The position numbers and the translations under genes are program-made. A stretch of 64,000 nt of DNA from Sphingomonas quercus (GTDB taxonomy: Bacteria; Pseudomonadota; Alphaproteobacteria; Sphingomonadales; Sphingomonadaceae). Under the pieces are notes generated by a model that ran no database searches, was not told the DNA's origin, and saw only the letters and a program-made list of their open reading frames with translations. How positions within the stretch are numbered: position 1 is the first letter of the stretch; every line of letters starts with the position of its first letter. Below are positions 9,747 to 17,795 of the stretch, piece by piece. Location: positions 372,001 to 436,000 of the forward strand of contig NZ_JAHKRT010000001.1 in NCBI RefSeq assembly GCF_018863195.1. The letters run 5' to 3'.

Positions 9747-10712
9747 TCACTCGGCGGCGAGCGCCTCGTAGTCGGCCTCGGCGAGGAAGCGCTCGGCGTC
9801 GAGCGCGGCCATGCAGCCGGTGCCGGCGGCGGTGACCGCCTGACGATAGATCTTGTCCATCACGTCGCCGCACGCGAACACGCCGGGGACGGAGGTGTTG
9901 GTGGTGCCGGGCGTCACCTTGATATAGCCGTCCTCATCGAGATCGACATGGCCCTGGAACAGCTCGGTCGCCGGATGATGGCCGATGGCGACGAATCCGC
10001 CGTCGACGTCGATCCGCTCCACCGCACCGCTACGCGTATCCTTGAGGTCGAGGGCGACGAGGCCGCGATTGCCGTCGCCATGGACGAACTCGGCGACCTC
10101 CTTGTTCCACAGCACCTTGATCTGGGGATGGGCGAACAGGCGCTTCTGCAGGATCTTCTCGGCACGCAGGCTGTCGCGCCGGTGGATCAGGGTGACGTCG
10201 TGGCTGTGGTTGGTGAGGTAGAGCGCCTCCTCGACCGCGGTGTTGCCGCCGCCGATCACCGCCACCTTCTTGCCGCGATAGAAGAAACCGTCGCAGGTGG
10301 CGCAGGCCGACACGCCCTGCCCGCGCAGCCGCTGCTCGCTCTCCAGCCCCAGCCACTTGGCCTGCGCCCCGGTGGCGATGACCAGCACGTCGCAGGAATA
10401 GACGGTGCCGCCGTCGCCGATCAGGCGGAACGGACGGCGGGACAGATCGACCTCGACGATCGTGTCCCACATCATCTGCGCGCCGACATGCTCGGCCTGC
10501 GCCTGCATCTCCTCCATCAGCCACGGGCCCTGGATGACATCGCGGAAGCCGGGATAATTCTCGACATCGGTGGTGGTGGTAAGCTGGCCGCCCGGCTGGA
10601 TGCCCTGCACCACGATCGGCGCCATGCCGGCGCGCGCCGCATAGATGGCGGCGGTGAGGCCGGCGGGGCCGGAGCCCAGGATCAGCATGCGGGTGGAGTG
10701 GGTTGCGGGCAT
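9747..10712 (-). CDS. trxB: Thioredoxin-disulfide reductase
   Basis: 321 residues. FAD-binding GSGPAG at 13-18, redox-active C137-A-T-C140, NADPH-binding GGGNTA and the C-terminal FACGDV motif are all present. It reduces thioredoxin with NADPH in the cytoplasm. Gene and length are standard. It is divergent from hpd, with a 114-bp intergenic region containing a nested inverted repeat. Confidence 0.97.
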   Translation of the reverse strand: MPATHSTRMLILGSGPAGLTAAIYAARAGMAPIVVQGIQPGGQLTTTTDVENYPGFRDVIQGPWLMEEMQAQAEHVGAQMMWDTIVEVDLSRRPFRLIGDGGTVYSCDVLVIATGAQAKWLGLESEQRLRGQGVSACATCDGFFYRGKKVAVIGGGNTAVEEALYLTNHSHDVTLIHRRDSLRAEKILQKRLFAHPQIKVLWNKEVAEFVHGDGNRGLVALDLKDTRSGAVERIDVDGGFVAIGHHPATELFQGHVDLDEDGYIKVTPGTTNTSVPGVFACGDVMDKIYRQAVTAAGTGCMAALDAERFLAEADYEALAAE

Positions 10713-10745
10713 GGATGGCTTTCGAATGATGTCGTTCCGCGTGGG

Positions 10746-10791
10746 AGATAGGATGTCCCGCTATTCCCCCGCAAGATTGGGGGGCCTATCT
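10746..10791. promoter_or_regulatory. Nested inverted repeat between trxB and hpd
   Basis: Outer arms AGATAGG (10746-10752) and CCTATCT (10785-10791) are perfect complements. Inside them CCCCC (10766-10770) pairs with GGGGG (10779-10783) across an 8-nt loop. There is no T-run, so it does not look like an intrinsic terminator. It lies 36 nt before hpd and 34 nt before trxB (opposite strand). It could be a leader structure or a regulator site; function unknown. Confidence 0.4.
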
Positions 10792-10826
10792 TTCGCGTCA
10801 TGAGAGAGACTCTGAAGGCAGACACC

Positions 10827-11897
10827 ATGAACGAAACCCACGACAACCCGCTCGGCCTCGACGGCTTCGAGTTCGTCGAGTTCACCGGCCCCGACCCGCA
10901 GGCGCTGGCGACGATGATGGAGGCGATGGGCTTCACCCATCTCGCCAACCATCGCTCCAAGAATGTCCGCCGCTATCAGCAGGGCGACATCAATTTCATC
11001 CTCAACATGGAGCCGTCCGGCCAGGCGGCCGATTTCCGCGCGGCGCACGGCCCCTCGGCCAACGCCATGGCGTTCCGCGTCCATGATGCGCGGCAGGCCT
11101 TCGAGCAGGCGGTGGCGCGCGGCGCCAAGCCGGTCACCGGCCCGGTCGGCCCGATGGAGCTGAACATCCCGGCGATCGAGGGCATCGGCGGATCGAACCT
11201 CTATCTGGTCGACCGCTACGGCGCGCAGGAGATTTACGACGTCGATTTCGTCGCCACCGGCGCGGCGCGCGATTCGCGCTCCGTGGGCCTGCACACGCTC
11301 GATCACCTCACCCACAACGTCCATCGCGGGCGGATGAATGTGTGGGCCGGCTTTTACGAGCGCATCTTCAACTTCCGCGAGATCCGCTATTTCGACATCG
11401 AGGGGCAGGCCACCGCCCTGCTCTCGCGCGCGATGACGGCGCCGGACGACAAGATCCGCATCCCGCTCAACGAAAGCCAGGACGAGCATAGCCAGATCGA
11501 GGAATTCCTGCGCGAATACAAGGGCGAGGGCATTCAGCATCTGGCGCTGGCCACCGACGACATCTTCGCCACCGTCGACGCGCTGCGCGCCAACGGCGTC
11601 CATTTCCAGGACAGCCCCGAGACCTATTACGACATGATCGACCAGCGCGTGCCCGGCCACGGCCACTCGATCGCCGAGATGCGCAAGCGGCGCATCCTCA
11701 TCGACGGATCGCCCGAGACCGGCGAAGGCCTGCTGCTCCAGATCTTCACCGAGAATATGGTCGGCCCGATCTTCTTCGAGATCATCCAGCGCAAGGGCAA
11801 TCAGGGCTTTGGCGAGGGTAATTTCAAAGCCCTGTTCGAATCGATCGAACTGGATCAGATCAGGCGCGGTGTAATCCCGGCTCCGGCCGGCGCGTAA
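10827..11897 (+). CDS. hpd: 4-hydroxyphenylpyruvate dioxygenase
   Basis: 356 residues, typical of bacterial HPPD. Iron ligands fit His in LHTLDHLTHNV, His in GIQHLALATDD and Glu in FFEIIQRKG. The C-terminal GNFKALFESIE is the helix that caps the active site. It converts 4-hydroxyphenylpyruvate to homogentisate in tyrosine breakdown. An upstream in-frame ATG at 10800 is possible, but GAAGG before 10827 and family length favour 10827. Homogentisate dioxygenase is not in the window. Confidence 0.97.
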   Translation: MNETHDNPLGLDGFEFVEFTGPDPQALATMMEAMGFTHLANHRSKNVRRYQQGDINFILNMEPSGQAADFRAAHGPSANAMAFRVHDARQAFEQAVARGAKPVTGPVGPMELNIPAIEGIGGSNLYLVDRYGAQEIYDVDFVATGAARDSRSVGLHTLDHLTHNVHRGRMNVWAGFYERIFNFREIRYFDIEGQATALLSRAMTAPDDKIRIPLNESQDEHSQIEEFLREYKGEGIQHLALATDDIFATVDALRANGVHFQDSPETYYDMIDQRVPGHGHSIAEMRKRRILIDGSPETGEGLLLQIFTENMVGPIFFEIIQRKGNQGFGEGNFKALFESIELDQIRRGVIPAPAGA

Positions 11898-11914
11898 CGC
11901 GAGAGGCTAAGGGC

Positions 11915-12967
11915 ATGGCGGATCACTCGCACAGTATCGCGGATCATGGCCATGCCCATGCCTTCCTGGGCGCCGATCATGAATCCAAGGAGCGGCGGAC
12001 CATCGCGGCGGTGGCGCTGACGCTGGTGATGATGGCTGGCGAGATCGTCGCCGGGTGGATGTTCGGCTCGATGGCGCTGCTCGCCGACGGCGTGCACATG
12101 GCGACCCATGCCGGCGCGCTCGGCATCGCGGCGGCGGCCTATTTCTACGCGCGCACCCGGCAAGGCGATCCGCGCTTCACCTTCGGTACCGGCAAGGTCG
12201 GCGAGGTCGCCGGCTTCGCCTCGGCGCTGATCCTCGGCATCGTCGCGCTGTGGATCGCGTGGGAATCGGCGATGCGGCTGATCGAGCCTCATCCCGTGGC
12301 CTTTCGCGAGGCGACCGTCGTGGCGGCGATCGGCCTCGGCGTGAATATCGCAACGGCGGCCCTGCTGGCGGCCGGCGGCCACGGACATGACCACGGCCAC
12401 GGCCATGGGCATGACCACGGCCATGGGCATGACCACGGCCATGGGCATGGCCATGATCATGGGCATGGGCATGGGCACGGACATGGGCACGCCCATGATC
12501 ACGGCCACGCCCAGAATACCGGGCCCAGCCACAAGCACGAGGATGCGAATTTCCGCTCGGCCTATCTGCATATCGTCGCCGACGCCCTGACCTCGGTGCT
12601 GGCGATCGCGGCGCTGCTGGCCGGGCGTTTCCTCGGCTGGGTGTGGGCGGACGCGGCAGTCGGCATCCTCGGCGCCATCGTCATCGCACTTTGGAGCCGG
12701 TCGCTGCTCGCCTCGAGCTTTCGCGTGCTGGTCGACGCCACCGACCCGCGACTGGTGGAGCGCGTGCGCCGCGCCGTGGAGGCGGGCGGTGACGCGACGG
12801 TGAGCGACATCCATGTCTGGCAGGTAGGCCCCGGCGCACAGGCCGCGATCATCCACCTCGTCGCCGCACAGCCCCGGGCGGTGGACGAGTATCACGCCCG
12901 CCTGAAAGGCTTCGACACGCTGCGCCACATCTCGGTCGAGGTGCGGCAGTGCGAGGAATGCGGGTGA
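11915..12967 (+). CDS. dmeF: CDF-family divalent metal exporter, DmeF-like
   Basis: 350 residues. The N-terminus (HAFLGADHESKERRT) matches the DmeF group of cation diffusion facilitators, which export Co(II), Ni(II) and related ions from the cytoplasm. Six membrane spans are expected; metal-binding polar residues occur in LLADGVHMATHAG and VADALTSV. Between spans 4 and 5 lies a loop at about residues 155-210 of alternating His, Gly and Asp, with about 24 histidines in 54 residues, a likely metal buffer. It starts 17 nt after hpd, so co-transcription is possible. Confidence 0.9.
   Translation: MADHSHSIADHGHAHAFLGADHESKERRTIAAVALTLVMMAGEIVAGWMFGSMALLADGVHMATHAGALGIAAAAYFYARTRQGDPRFTFGTGKVGEVAGFASALILGIVALWIAWESAMRLIEPHPVAFREATVVAAIGLGVNIATAALLAAGGHGHDHGHGHGHDHGHGHDHGHGHGHDHGHGHGHGHGHAHDHGHAQNTGPSHKHEDANFRSAYLHIVADALTSVLAIAALLAGRFLGWVWADAAVGILGAIVIALWSRSLLASSFRVLVDATDPRLVERVRRAVEAGGDATVSDIHVWQVGPGAQAAIIHLVAAQPRAVDEYHARLKGFDTLRHISVEVRQCEECG
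12379..12514 (+). repeat. Imperfect 6/12/18-bp tandem repeat encoding the histidine loop of dmeF
   Basis: Repeats of CATGGGCATGACCACGGC and shorter variants (CATGGG, CACGGC, CATGAC) run in frame through this stretch. Every unit length is a multiple of 3, so slippage would change histidine number without breaking the frame. Confidence 0.85.
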
Positions 12968-13004
12968 GCCGCGCCCTACCCCCGGCATTCCGGGGGGGGG
13001 ATTA

Positions 13005-13745
13005 TCACAGCATCGCCATGCCGCCGTTCACATGAAGGGTCTGGCCGGTGACATAGGCGGCCTCGCGGCTGACGAGATAGACCACCGCCGCGCCGATATC
13101 CTCGCCCTCGCCGAGCTTGCCGGCCGGAATGCGGCTGGTCAGCGCTTCCTTCTGCGCGTCAGGCAGGACCTCCGTCATCGCCGAGCGGATGAAGCCGGGA
13201 GCGACGCAGTTGACGGTGATGTTGCGGCTGGCAAGCTCCTGCGCCAGCGCCTTGGACATGCCGACCAGCCCGGCCTTGGAGGCGGCATAGTTGGCCTGGC
13301 CCGGATTGCCGGTGGCGCCGACGATCGAGGTGATCGAGACGACGCGGCCGAAGCGCTGCTTCATCATCGGCTTGGCAGCGGCGCGGATCAGGCGGAAGGC
13401 GGCCTCGAGGTTGACGCGGATCACCTGATCCCATTCCTCGTCCTTCATCCGCATGGCGAGATTGTCCCGCGTCACGCCGGCATTGTTGACGAGGATGTCG
13501 AGCCGCCCGCCCAGCGCCTCGACCGCACGGGGCACCAGCCCGTCCACCGCGGCGGCGTCGGAGAGGTCGCAGACGAGGACGACGTGATCGCCGCCGAGTT
13601 CGGCTGCAAACGCCTCCAGCTTCGCCTGATTGGAGCCGGACAGCGCCAGCCGCGCCCCCTGCCCCGCCAGCGCCCGCGCGATCGCGGAGCCGATGCCGCC
13701 CGAGGCGCCCGTGACCAGCGCGGTCATGCCGGTGAGATCGAACAT
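13005..13745 (-). CDS. fabG: 3-oxoacyl-[acyl-carrier-protein] reductase
   Basis: 246 residues, a classical short-chain dehydrogenase. NADPH-binding TGASGGIGSA, NNAG, and the catalytic YAASK with upstream serine (SITSIVGATG) are present. The C-terminal GQTLHVNGGMAM is typical of FabG. It reduces 3-oxoacyl-ACP in fatty-acid elongation. It follows fabD by 30 nt on the same strand with a good ribosome-binding site (GAGGAG). The fabD-fabG order matches the usual fab cluster, though acpP and fabF are not next to it. Confidence 0.95.
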   Translation of the reverse strand: MFDLTGMTALVTGASGGIGSAIARALAGQGARLALSGSNQAKLEAFAAELGGDHVVLVCDLSDAAAVDGLVPRAVEALGGRLDILVNNAGVTRDNLAMRMKDEEWDQVIRVNLEAAFRLIRAAAKPMMKQRFGRVVSITSIVGATGNPGQANYAASKAGLVGMSKALAQELASRNITVNCVAPGFIRSAMTEVLPDAQKEALTSRIPAGKLGEGEDIGAAVVYLVSREAAYVTGQTLHVNGGMAML

Positions 13746-13775
13746 TCTGGTGTCTCCTCGTGACGGGATATTAAA

Positions 13776-14711
13776 TCAGAGCGTCTTCAGCAGCGCTTCG
13801 ATATCGTCCATCGTCACCACGCTCACGGCGGTGGCGTCAGGCGCGATGCGCTTGACCATCGGCCCCAGCACCTTGCCGCCGATCTCGACGAACTGGTCGA
13901 CGCCGGCAGCCGCCATCGCCTGGACGCTTTCACGCCAGCGCACGGTCGACGTCACCTGCTCGACGAGCAGGGTGCGGATGCGCTCCGGATCGGCCACCGG
14001 CTCGGCGGTGACATTGGCATAAACCGGCACCAGCGGCGCGCGCAGCTCCGCGCCCGCGAGCGCCTTGGCCATGGCGTCGGCGGCGGGCTGCATCAGCCGG
14101 CAGTGGAACGGCGCCGACACCGGCAGCAGCATCGCGCGCCGCCCGCCGCGCACCTTGGCAAGCTCGATGGCGCGCTCGACCGCCGCCTTGTGCCCTGAGA
14201 CGACGACCTGCCCGGGGGCGTTGTCGTTCGCCGCCTCGCAGACGTCGTTCTCGGCGGCGTCGGCGGCGACCGCGGACGCGGTCTCCCAGTCGAGGCCGAG
14301 CAGCGCGGCCATGGCGCCAATGCCCACCGGCACGGCAGCCTGCATCGCCTGTCCGCGCAGCTTGAGCAGGCGGGCGGTGTCGGCGAGCCGCAACGCATCG
14401 GCGGCACACAGTGCGGTATATTCGCCGAGCGAGTGGCCGGCGACGAAATCTGCCTTGTCGGCGAGGCGGATGCCGGCTTCCTTCTCCAGCACCCGCAGGG
14501 TGGCGATGGCGTTGGCCATGATCGCCGGCTGGGCATTTTCGGTGAGGGTGAGCTGGTCCTCCGGGCCCTCGCTCATCAGTCGGAACAGGCTCTGGCCGAG
14601 CGCCTCGTCGACCTCCTGGAAGATCTCGCGCGCGGCGGCGCTCGCGGAGGACAGCGCCTGCCCCATGCCGACGGACTGGCTGCCCTGGCCCGGAAAGATG
14701 AATGCGCGCAT
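13776..14711 (-). CDS. fabD: Malonyl-CoA:ACP transacylase
   Basis: 311 residues. The N-terminus has FPGQGSQ at residues 6-12, and the nucleophile elbow GHSLGEY carries S94. The catalytic histidine lies in SAPFHCRLM. It loads malonyl groups onto ACP for fatty-acid synthesis. First gene of a fabD-fabG operon, divergent from the rpsF ribosomal operon. Confidence 0.97.
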   Translation of the reverse strand: MRAFIFPGQGSQSVGMGQALSSASAAAREIFQEVDEALGQSLFRLMSEGPEDQLTLTENAQPAIMANAIATLRVLEKEAGIRLADKADFVAGHSLGEYTALCAADALRLADTARLLKLRGQAMQAAVPVGIGAMAALLGLDWETASAVAADAAENDVCEAANDNAPGQVVVSGHKAAVERAIELAKVRGGRRAMLLPVSAPFHCRLMQPAADAMAKALAGAELRAPLVPVYANVTAEPVADPERIRTLLVEQVTSTVRWRESVQAMAAAGVDQFVEIGGKVLGPMVKRIAPDATAVSVVTMDDIEALLKTL

Positions 14712-14768
14712 ATGCCCTGTTCCTTTCGTGGAGGCCGCGGTTAGAAACCAACGCCGCTTATGGCAAGC

Positions 14769-14796
14769 TTGCCTAATCGACGAAATCCGCTATGAG
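14769..14796 (+). promoter_or_regulatory. Predicted sigma-70 type promoter of the rpsF operon
   Basis: TTGCCT (14769-14774) and TATGAG (14791-14796) are separated by 16 nt and lie about 95 nt before the rpsF start, leaving room for a leader. Prediction from sequence only. Confidence 0.35.
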
Positions 14797-14890
14797 GCCG
14801 GCCGCTTCCATATTCGGAGCGAGACGACAGCCGGAGGGGCGCACCGCATGGGGCGGGCGTCAGCGATCGGCCAAGGATGAGGCAAGAAGC

Positions 14891-15340
14891 ATGGCTCTTT
14901 ACGAGCATGTGTTCCTCGCGCGTCAGGATCTGGCTCAAGCCCAGGTCGATGCGCTGGCGGAAGCCGCGACGAAGATCGTCGAGGAACAGGGCGGCAAGGT
15001 GGTGAAGACGGAGACCTGGGGTCTGCGCAATCTCGCCTACCGCATCCAGAATAATCGCAAGGCGCATTATGTCCTGATCGAGATCGACGGCCCGCCGGCC
15101 GTGGTCGCCGAGCTGGAGCGCCAGACCCAGATCAACGAGGACGTCGTCCGCTACATGACCATCCGCGTGGATGAGCATGAGCAGGGCCCGTCGGCGATGA
15201 TGCGCCGCAACGAGCGCGGCGATCGCGACAGCCGTCGCGCGCCCGGTGGTGATCGCGGCGACCGTGGTGATCGCGGCGACCGTGGCGACCGCGGCGACCG
15301 CGGCGACCGTCCCCGTCGCGACGACCGTGACGCGGCTTAA
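14891..15340 (+). CDS. rpsF: 30S ribosomal protein S6
   Basis: 149 residues. The N-terminal ~95 residues ([20 protein letters not shown] to [10 protein letters not shown]) are the S6 fold. The C-terminal extension ends in six repeats of Gly-Asp-Arg followed by PRRDDRDAA, encoded by a 9-bp tandem repeat. S6 binds S18 in the 30S platform, and rpsR follows at once. The open frame starts earlier, but ATG 14891 gives the conserved N-terminus and follows AAGAAG. Confidence 0.96.
   Translation: MALYEHVFLARQDLAQAQVDALAEAATKIVEEQGGKVVKTETWGLRNLAYRIQNNRKAHYVLIEIDGPPAVVAELERQTQINEDVVRYMTIRVDEHEQGPSAMMRRNERGDRDSRRAPGGDRGDRGDRGDRGDRGDRGDRPRRDDRDAA
15251..15309 (+). repeat. 9-bp tandem repeat encoding (Gly-Asp-Arg)n in S6
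   Basis: About six and a half copies of GAYCGYGGY in frame. Copies differ only at third codon positions. Expansion or contraction would keep the reading frame. Confidence 0.85.
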
Positions 15341-15357
15341 GGCAGGAGACACAGACA

Positions 15358-15582
15358 ATGGCCCGTGCATTCTTCCGCCGCCGCAAGAGCTGCCCCTTCT
15401 CCGCGAAGGACGCGCCCCGGATCGACTATAAGGACGTGCGCCTGCTCCAGGGCTTCGTGTCCGAGCGCGGCAAGATCGTGCCGTCGCGGATCACCGCAGT
15501 CTCCGCCAAGAAGCAGCGCGAGCTCGCCCAGGCGATCAAGCGTGCCCGTCATATCGGGCTCCTCCCCTATATCGTGAAGTAA
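15358..15582 (+). CDS. rpsR: 30S ribosomal protein S18
   Basis: 74 residues, normal size. [22 protein letters not shown] and the basic C-terminus [10 protein letters not shown] are standard. It forms a pair with S6 in the small subunit. The gene lies 17 nt after rpsF with a good ribosome-binding site (AGGAGA) and 12 nt before rplI. Confidence 0.97.
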   Translation: MARAFFRRRKSCPFSAKDAPRIDYKDVRLLQGFVSERGKIVPSRITAVSAKKQRELAQAIKRARHIGLLPYIVK

Positions 15583-15594
15583 GGAGCCGATCCG

Positions 15595-16188
15595 ATGGAC
15601 GTCATCCTGCTGGAGCGTGTCGAGAAGCTGGGCAAGATCGGGGACGTCGTCTCCGTGAAGGCCGGTTTCGCGCGCAACTATCTCCTCCCCCGCAAGAAGG
15701 CGCTGCGCGCCAACGAAGCGAACAAGAAGGTCTTCGAGGCCAACCGCGCCCAGATCGAAGCCGACAATGCCGCCCGCCGTTCCGACGCCGAGAAGGCATC
15801 GACGGGCATCGACGGCAAGACGATCACCCTGATCCGTCAGGCGTCGAACACCGGCCAGCTCTACGGCTCGGTCTCCGCGCGTGACCTCGCCGAGGTGCTC
15901 GAGGCCGATGGCGCCAGGGTCGCCAAGAGCCAGATCGTCCTCGATCGCCCGATCAAGGCGATCGGCCTCTACGAGGTGAAGGTCTCGCTGCACGCGGAAG
16001 TGTCGGTGACGATCAAGGTCAACGTCGCCCGCAGCCCCGAGGAAGCCGAACTCCAGGCCCAGGGCGTGGACGTGATGGCCGAGATGTTCGAGCGCGACGA
16101 AGCCGGCTTCACCGAGGATTACGATCCGAACGCCGAGCCGGGCGAGATCGCCTCGGATCGCGAGGAGGCTCCGGCCGAAGAGGCCTGA
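15595..16188 (+). CDS. rplI: 50S ribosomal protein L9
   Basis: 197 residues. The N-terminal RNA-binding domain starts [19 protein letters not shown] with the conserved GFARNYLLP motif. The C-terminal domain ends near residue 150, and an acidic tail ([17 protein letters not shown]) makes it longer than E. coli L9 (149 residues), as in many alphaproteobacteria. Last gene of the rpsF-rpsR-rplI operon, followed by an intrinsic terminator. Confidence 0.97.
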   Translation: MDVILLERVEKLGKIGDVVSVKAGFARNYLLPRKKALRANEANKKVFEANRAQIEADNAARRSDAEKASTGIDGKTITLIRQASNTGQLYGSVSARDLAEVLEADGARVAKSQIVLDRPIKAIGLYEVKVSLHAEVSVTIKVNVARSPEEAELQAQGVDVMAEMFERDEAGFTEDYDPNAEPGEIASDREEAPAEEA

Positions 16189-16211
16189 TCCTTCCCGATC
16201 ATCGCAAGGAA

Positions 16212-16247
16212 AAGGGCCGGCCGGAGCGATCCGCGCCGGCCTTTTTC
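16212..16247. terminator. Bidirectional intrinsic terminator after rplI
   Basis: GGCCGGC (16215-16221) pairs perfectly with GCCGGCC (16235-16241), followed by TTTTT on the plus strand. On the minus strand the same hairpin is followed by CCTTTTCC. It therefore suits both rplI and a convergent minus-strand gene, although the PAS gene as read stops about 110 nt short of it. Confidence 0.8.
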
Positions 16248-16355
16248 ATTCGTCCCCGAGCTTTTCGCGGAAGCGGTAGAGGAGCGGATTCGCCGGGCAT
16301 GGCCCGCCGCCGCCGTGCTTCGCGGGCTCACCCTCCCAGCCAGCTGGGGGCGCAG

Positions 16356-17243
16356 TCAGCCTCGGGACACCATCACCACGGCGCCGCTGATCGCGAAACC
16401 GTCGCGCAACTCGGCAAGGGCGATGCGCACCGGCAGCTCGCCACCGCCATTGACCAGCATGATGCTGTCGAAGGCGCGCGCACCCTGACCGGTCAGCACC
16501 GCCTCGATCGCGTCCGAAGCGGCGGCGCGCGACGGCAGGCTGAGCAGATCGGTGAAGCGCACCCCGCCCAGCCGTTCGGGCGCGAAACCGGCCATCTGGG
16601 CCAGCGGCTCCTCGACATGCTCGAAGGTGGCGCGCGGGCCCAGCCGGCCGACGCCGACCCCGCCGTGCGTCACCCGCGCCTGCGCCAGCGCGGCATGCTC
16701 CTGCTCGGCGCGCTCGGCGTTGCGCAGGCCCGCGACGTTGCGGAACGTGACGCCGACGCCCCCCGGATACGGGAACAGGCGCATGCGCAGCAGTCGCTCG
16801 CCGTTAGGGCCGGCGGGCAGATCCACCTGCATCTCCTCGCCGGTGCGCAGCGCCTCGCGCAGATGGCCGGCGATCATCGCCTCTCGTCCGGTGAACACCT
16901 CTTCCGGCGTGCGGCCGATCAGTCGCTCTTCGGGCTGGCCGAAATGGGCGACCGCCGCCGCATTGAGCCGCACGAAGCGCAGCTCCGTATCGAAAGCGGC
17001 AAAGGCGCTGCCGATCTGACCGAGCACCACCGAGAGGCGGGCGGATTCGAGGTCCTCTTCCTCCGCCGCGGGGCCGTGGCCGGCGGCCAGCTCCTCATAA
17101 TGCTCGACGGCGAGCATCATCACGCGCGGCCGCCCATGATGGGTGACGACCAGTGGCCCCTGGGCAGCACGATCCTGCCACATGCCGAAATTTCGCGTGA
17201 TTTCCGCGGCTGAGACGAAGCGCGGAGTCTTTCCCTGGTACAT
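16356..17243 (-). CDS. Phd/YefM antitoxin-like domain fused to PAS-type sensor regions
   Basis: 295 residues from an ATG preceded by AAAGGAGG. Residues ~8-52 (FVSAAEITRNFGMWQDRA, then GPLVVTHHGRPRVMMLAVEHYEEL) read as a Phd/YefM DNA-binding domain. Residues ~65-165 form a PAS-like domain (SAFAAFDTELRFVRLNAAAVAHFG to YPGGVGVTFRNV), and a second PAS-like region follows (~185-295). No toxin gene is adjacent, so it is probably a ligand-sensing regulator rather than a toxin antidote. The -1 frame continues open past the stop to 16246 with protein-like sequence (ANPLLYRFREKLGDE), so the gene may be frameshifted at its 3' end. Confidence 0.75.
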   Translation of the reverse strand: MYQGKTPRFVSAAEITRNFGMWQDRAAQGPLVVTHHGRPRVMMLAVEHYEELAAGHGPAAEEEDLESARLSVVLGQIGSAFAAFDTELRFVRLNAAAVAHFGQPEERLIGRTPEEVFTGREAMIAGHLREALRTGEEMQVDLPAGPNGERLLRMRLFPYPGGVGVTFRNVAGLRNAERAEQEHAALAQARVTHGGVGVGRLGPRATFEHVEEPLAQMAGFAPERLGGVRFTDLLSLPSRAAASDAIEAVLTGQGARAFDSIMLVNGGGELPVRIALAELRDGFAISGAVVMVSRG

Positions 17244-17387
17244 GCCAGCCTCCTTTCGTGTCACCGCATCGACGCACGAAGCGGAAAACTGAGCAAAGCC
17301 AGACGAGTCCATTTTAACGGCAATTCCGCAAAGCGCCCGGTTCGCATGGTAGGTGTATCACTAATCAACGCCGCCCATTCTACACAA

Positions 17388-17795
17388 ATGGGTGAGGTAT
17401 TGAAACGAAACGAGAAAGGCGCTGCGGCGGTCGAGTTCGCGCTCGTCGCGCCGGTGCTGCTCGCCATGCTGGCGGGGATCGTCGCCTATGGCGGATGGTT
17501 CTGGATGGCGCATTATCTGCAACAGGCGGCCAATGATGGCGCACGCGCGGCCCTCGCCGGCCTCACCGCGTCCGAACGCCAGACCATCGCCAACGCCACC
17601 GTTCTCGCCGACCTCGCCACCGCCGGCAACCTCGACCCCGCGAAGGCCGCGGTCAGTGTCGAGGAAACATCCGAAACGGTTGTGATTCGCATCCGCTATG
17701 ATGCTCGGAACAACCCATTTTTTGCGTTCCGGCTGATTCCGATGCCGCCGCGGACAATCCGCGCCTCGGCCGCCGTCCGCCTGCCGCCGGCATGA
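17388..17795 (+). CDS. TadE-like pilus assembly / pseudopilin protein
   Basis: About 135 residues. A short basic N-terminus is followed by GAAAVEFALVAPVLLAMLAGIVAYGGWFW, with the glutamate and hydrophobic helix typical of TadE. A periplasmic domain follows. The start is uncertain: ATG 17388 has no clear ribosome-binding site and lies inside an inverted repeat (CCCATT at 17374-17379 with AATGGG at 17387-17392). Coupled to the TadG-like gene by 4 nt. No other tad/cpa genes are in this window. Confidence 0.8.
   Translation: MGEVLKRNEKGAAAVEFALVAPVLLAMLAGIVAYGGWFWMAHYLQQAANDGARAALAGLTASERQTIANATVLADLATAGNLDPAKAAVSVEETSETVVIRIRYDARNNPFFAFRLIPMPPRTIRASAAVRLPPA

Noticed and set aside
12979-13000. 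C-run/G-run hairpin between dmeF and fabG as a terminator
   Set aside because: It has a 7-bp stem and a 9-G run but no T-run on either side; I cannot call a function.
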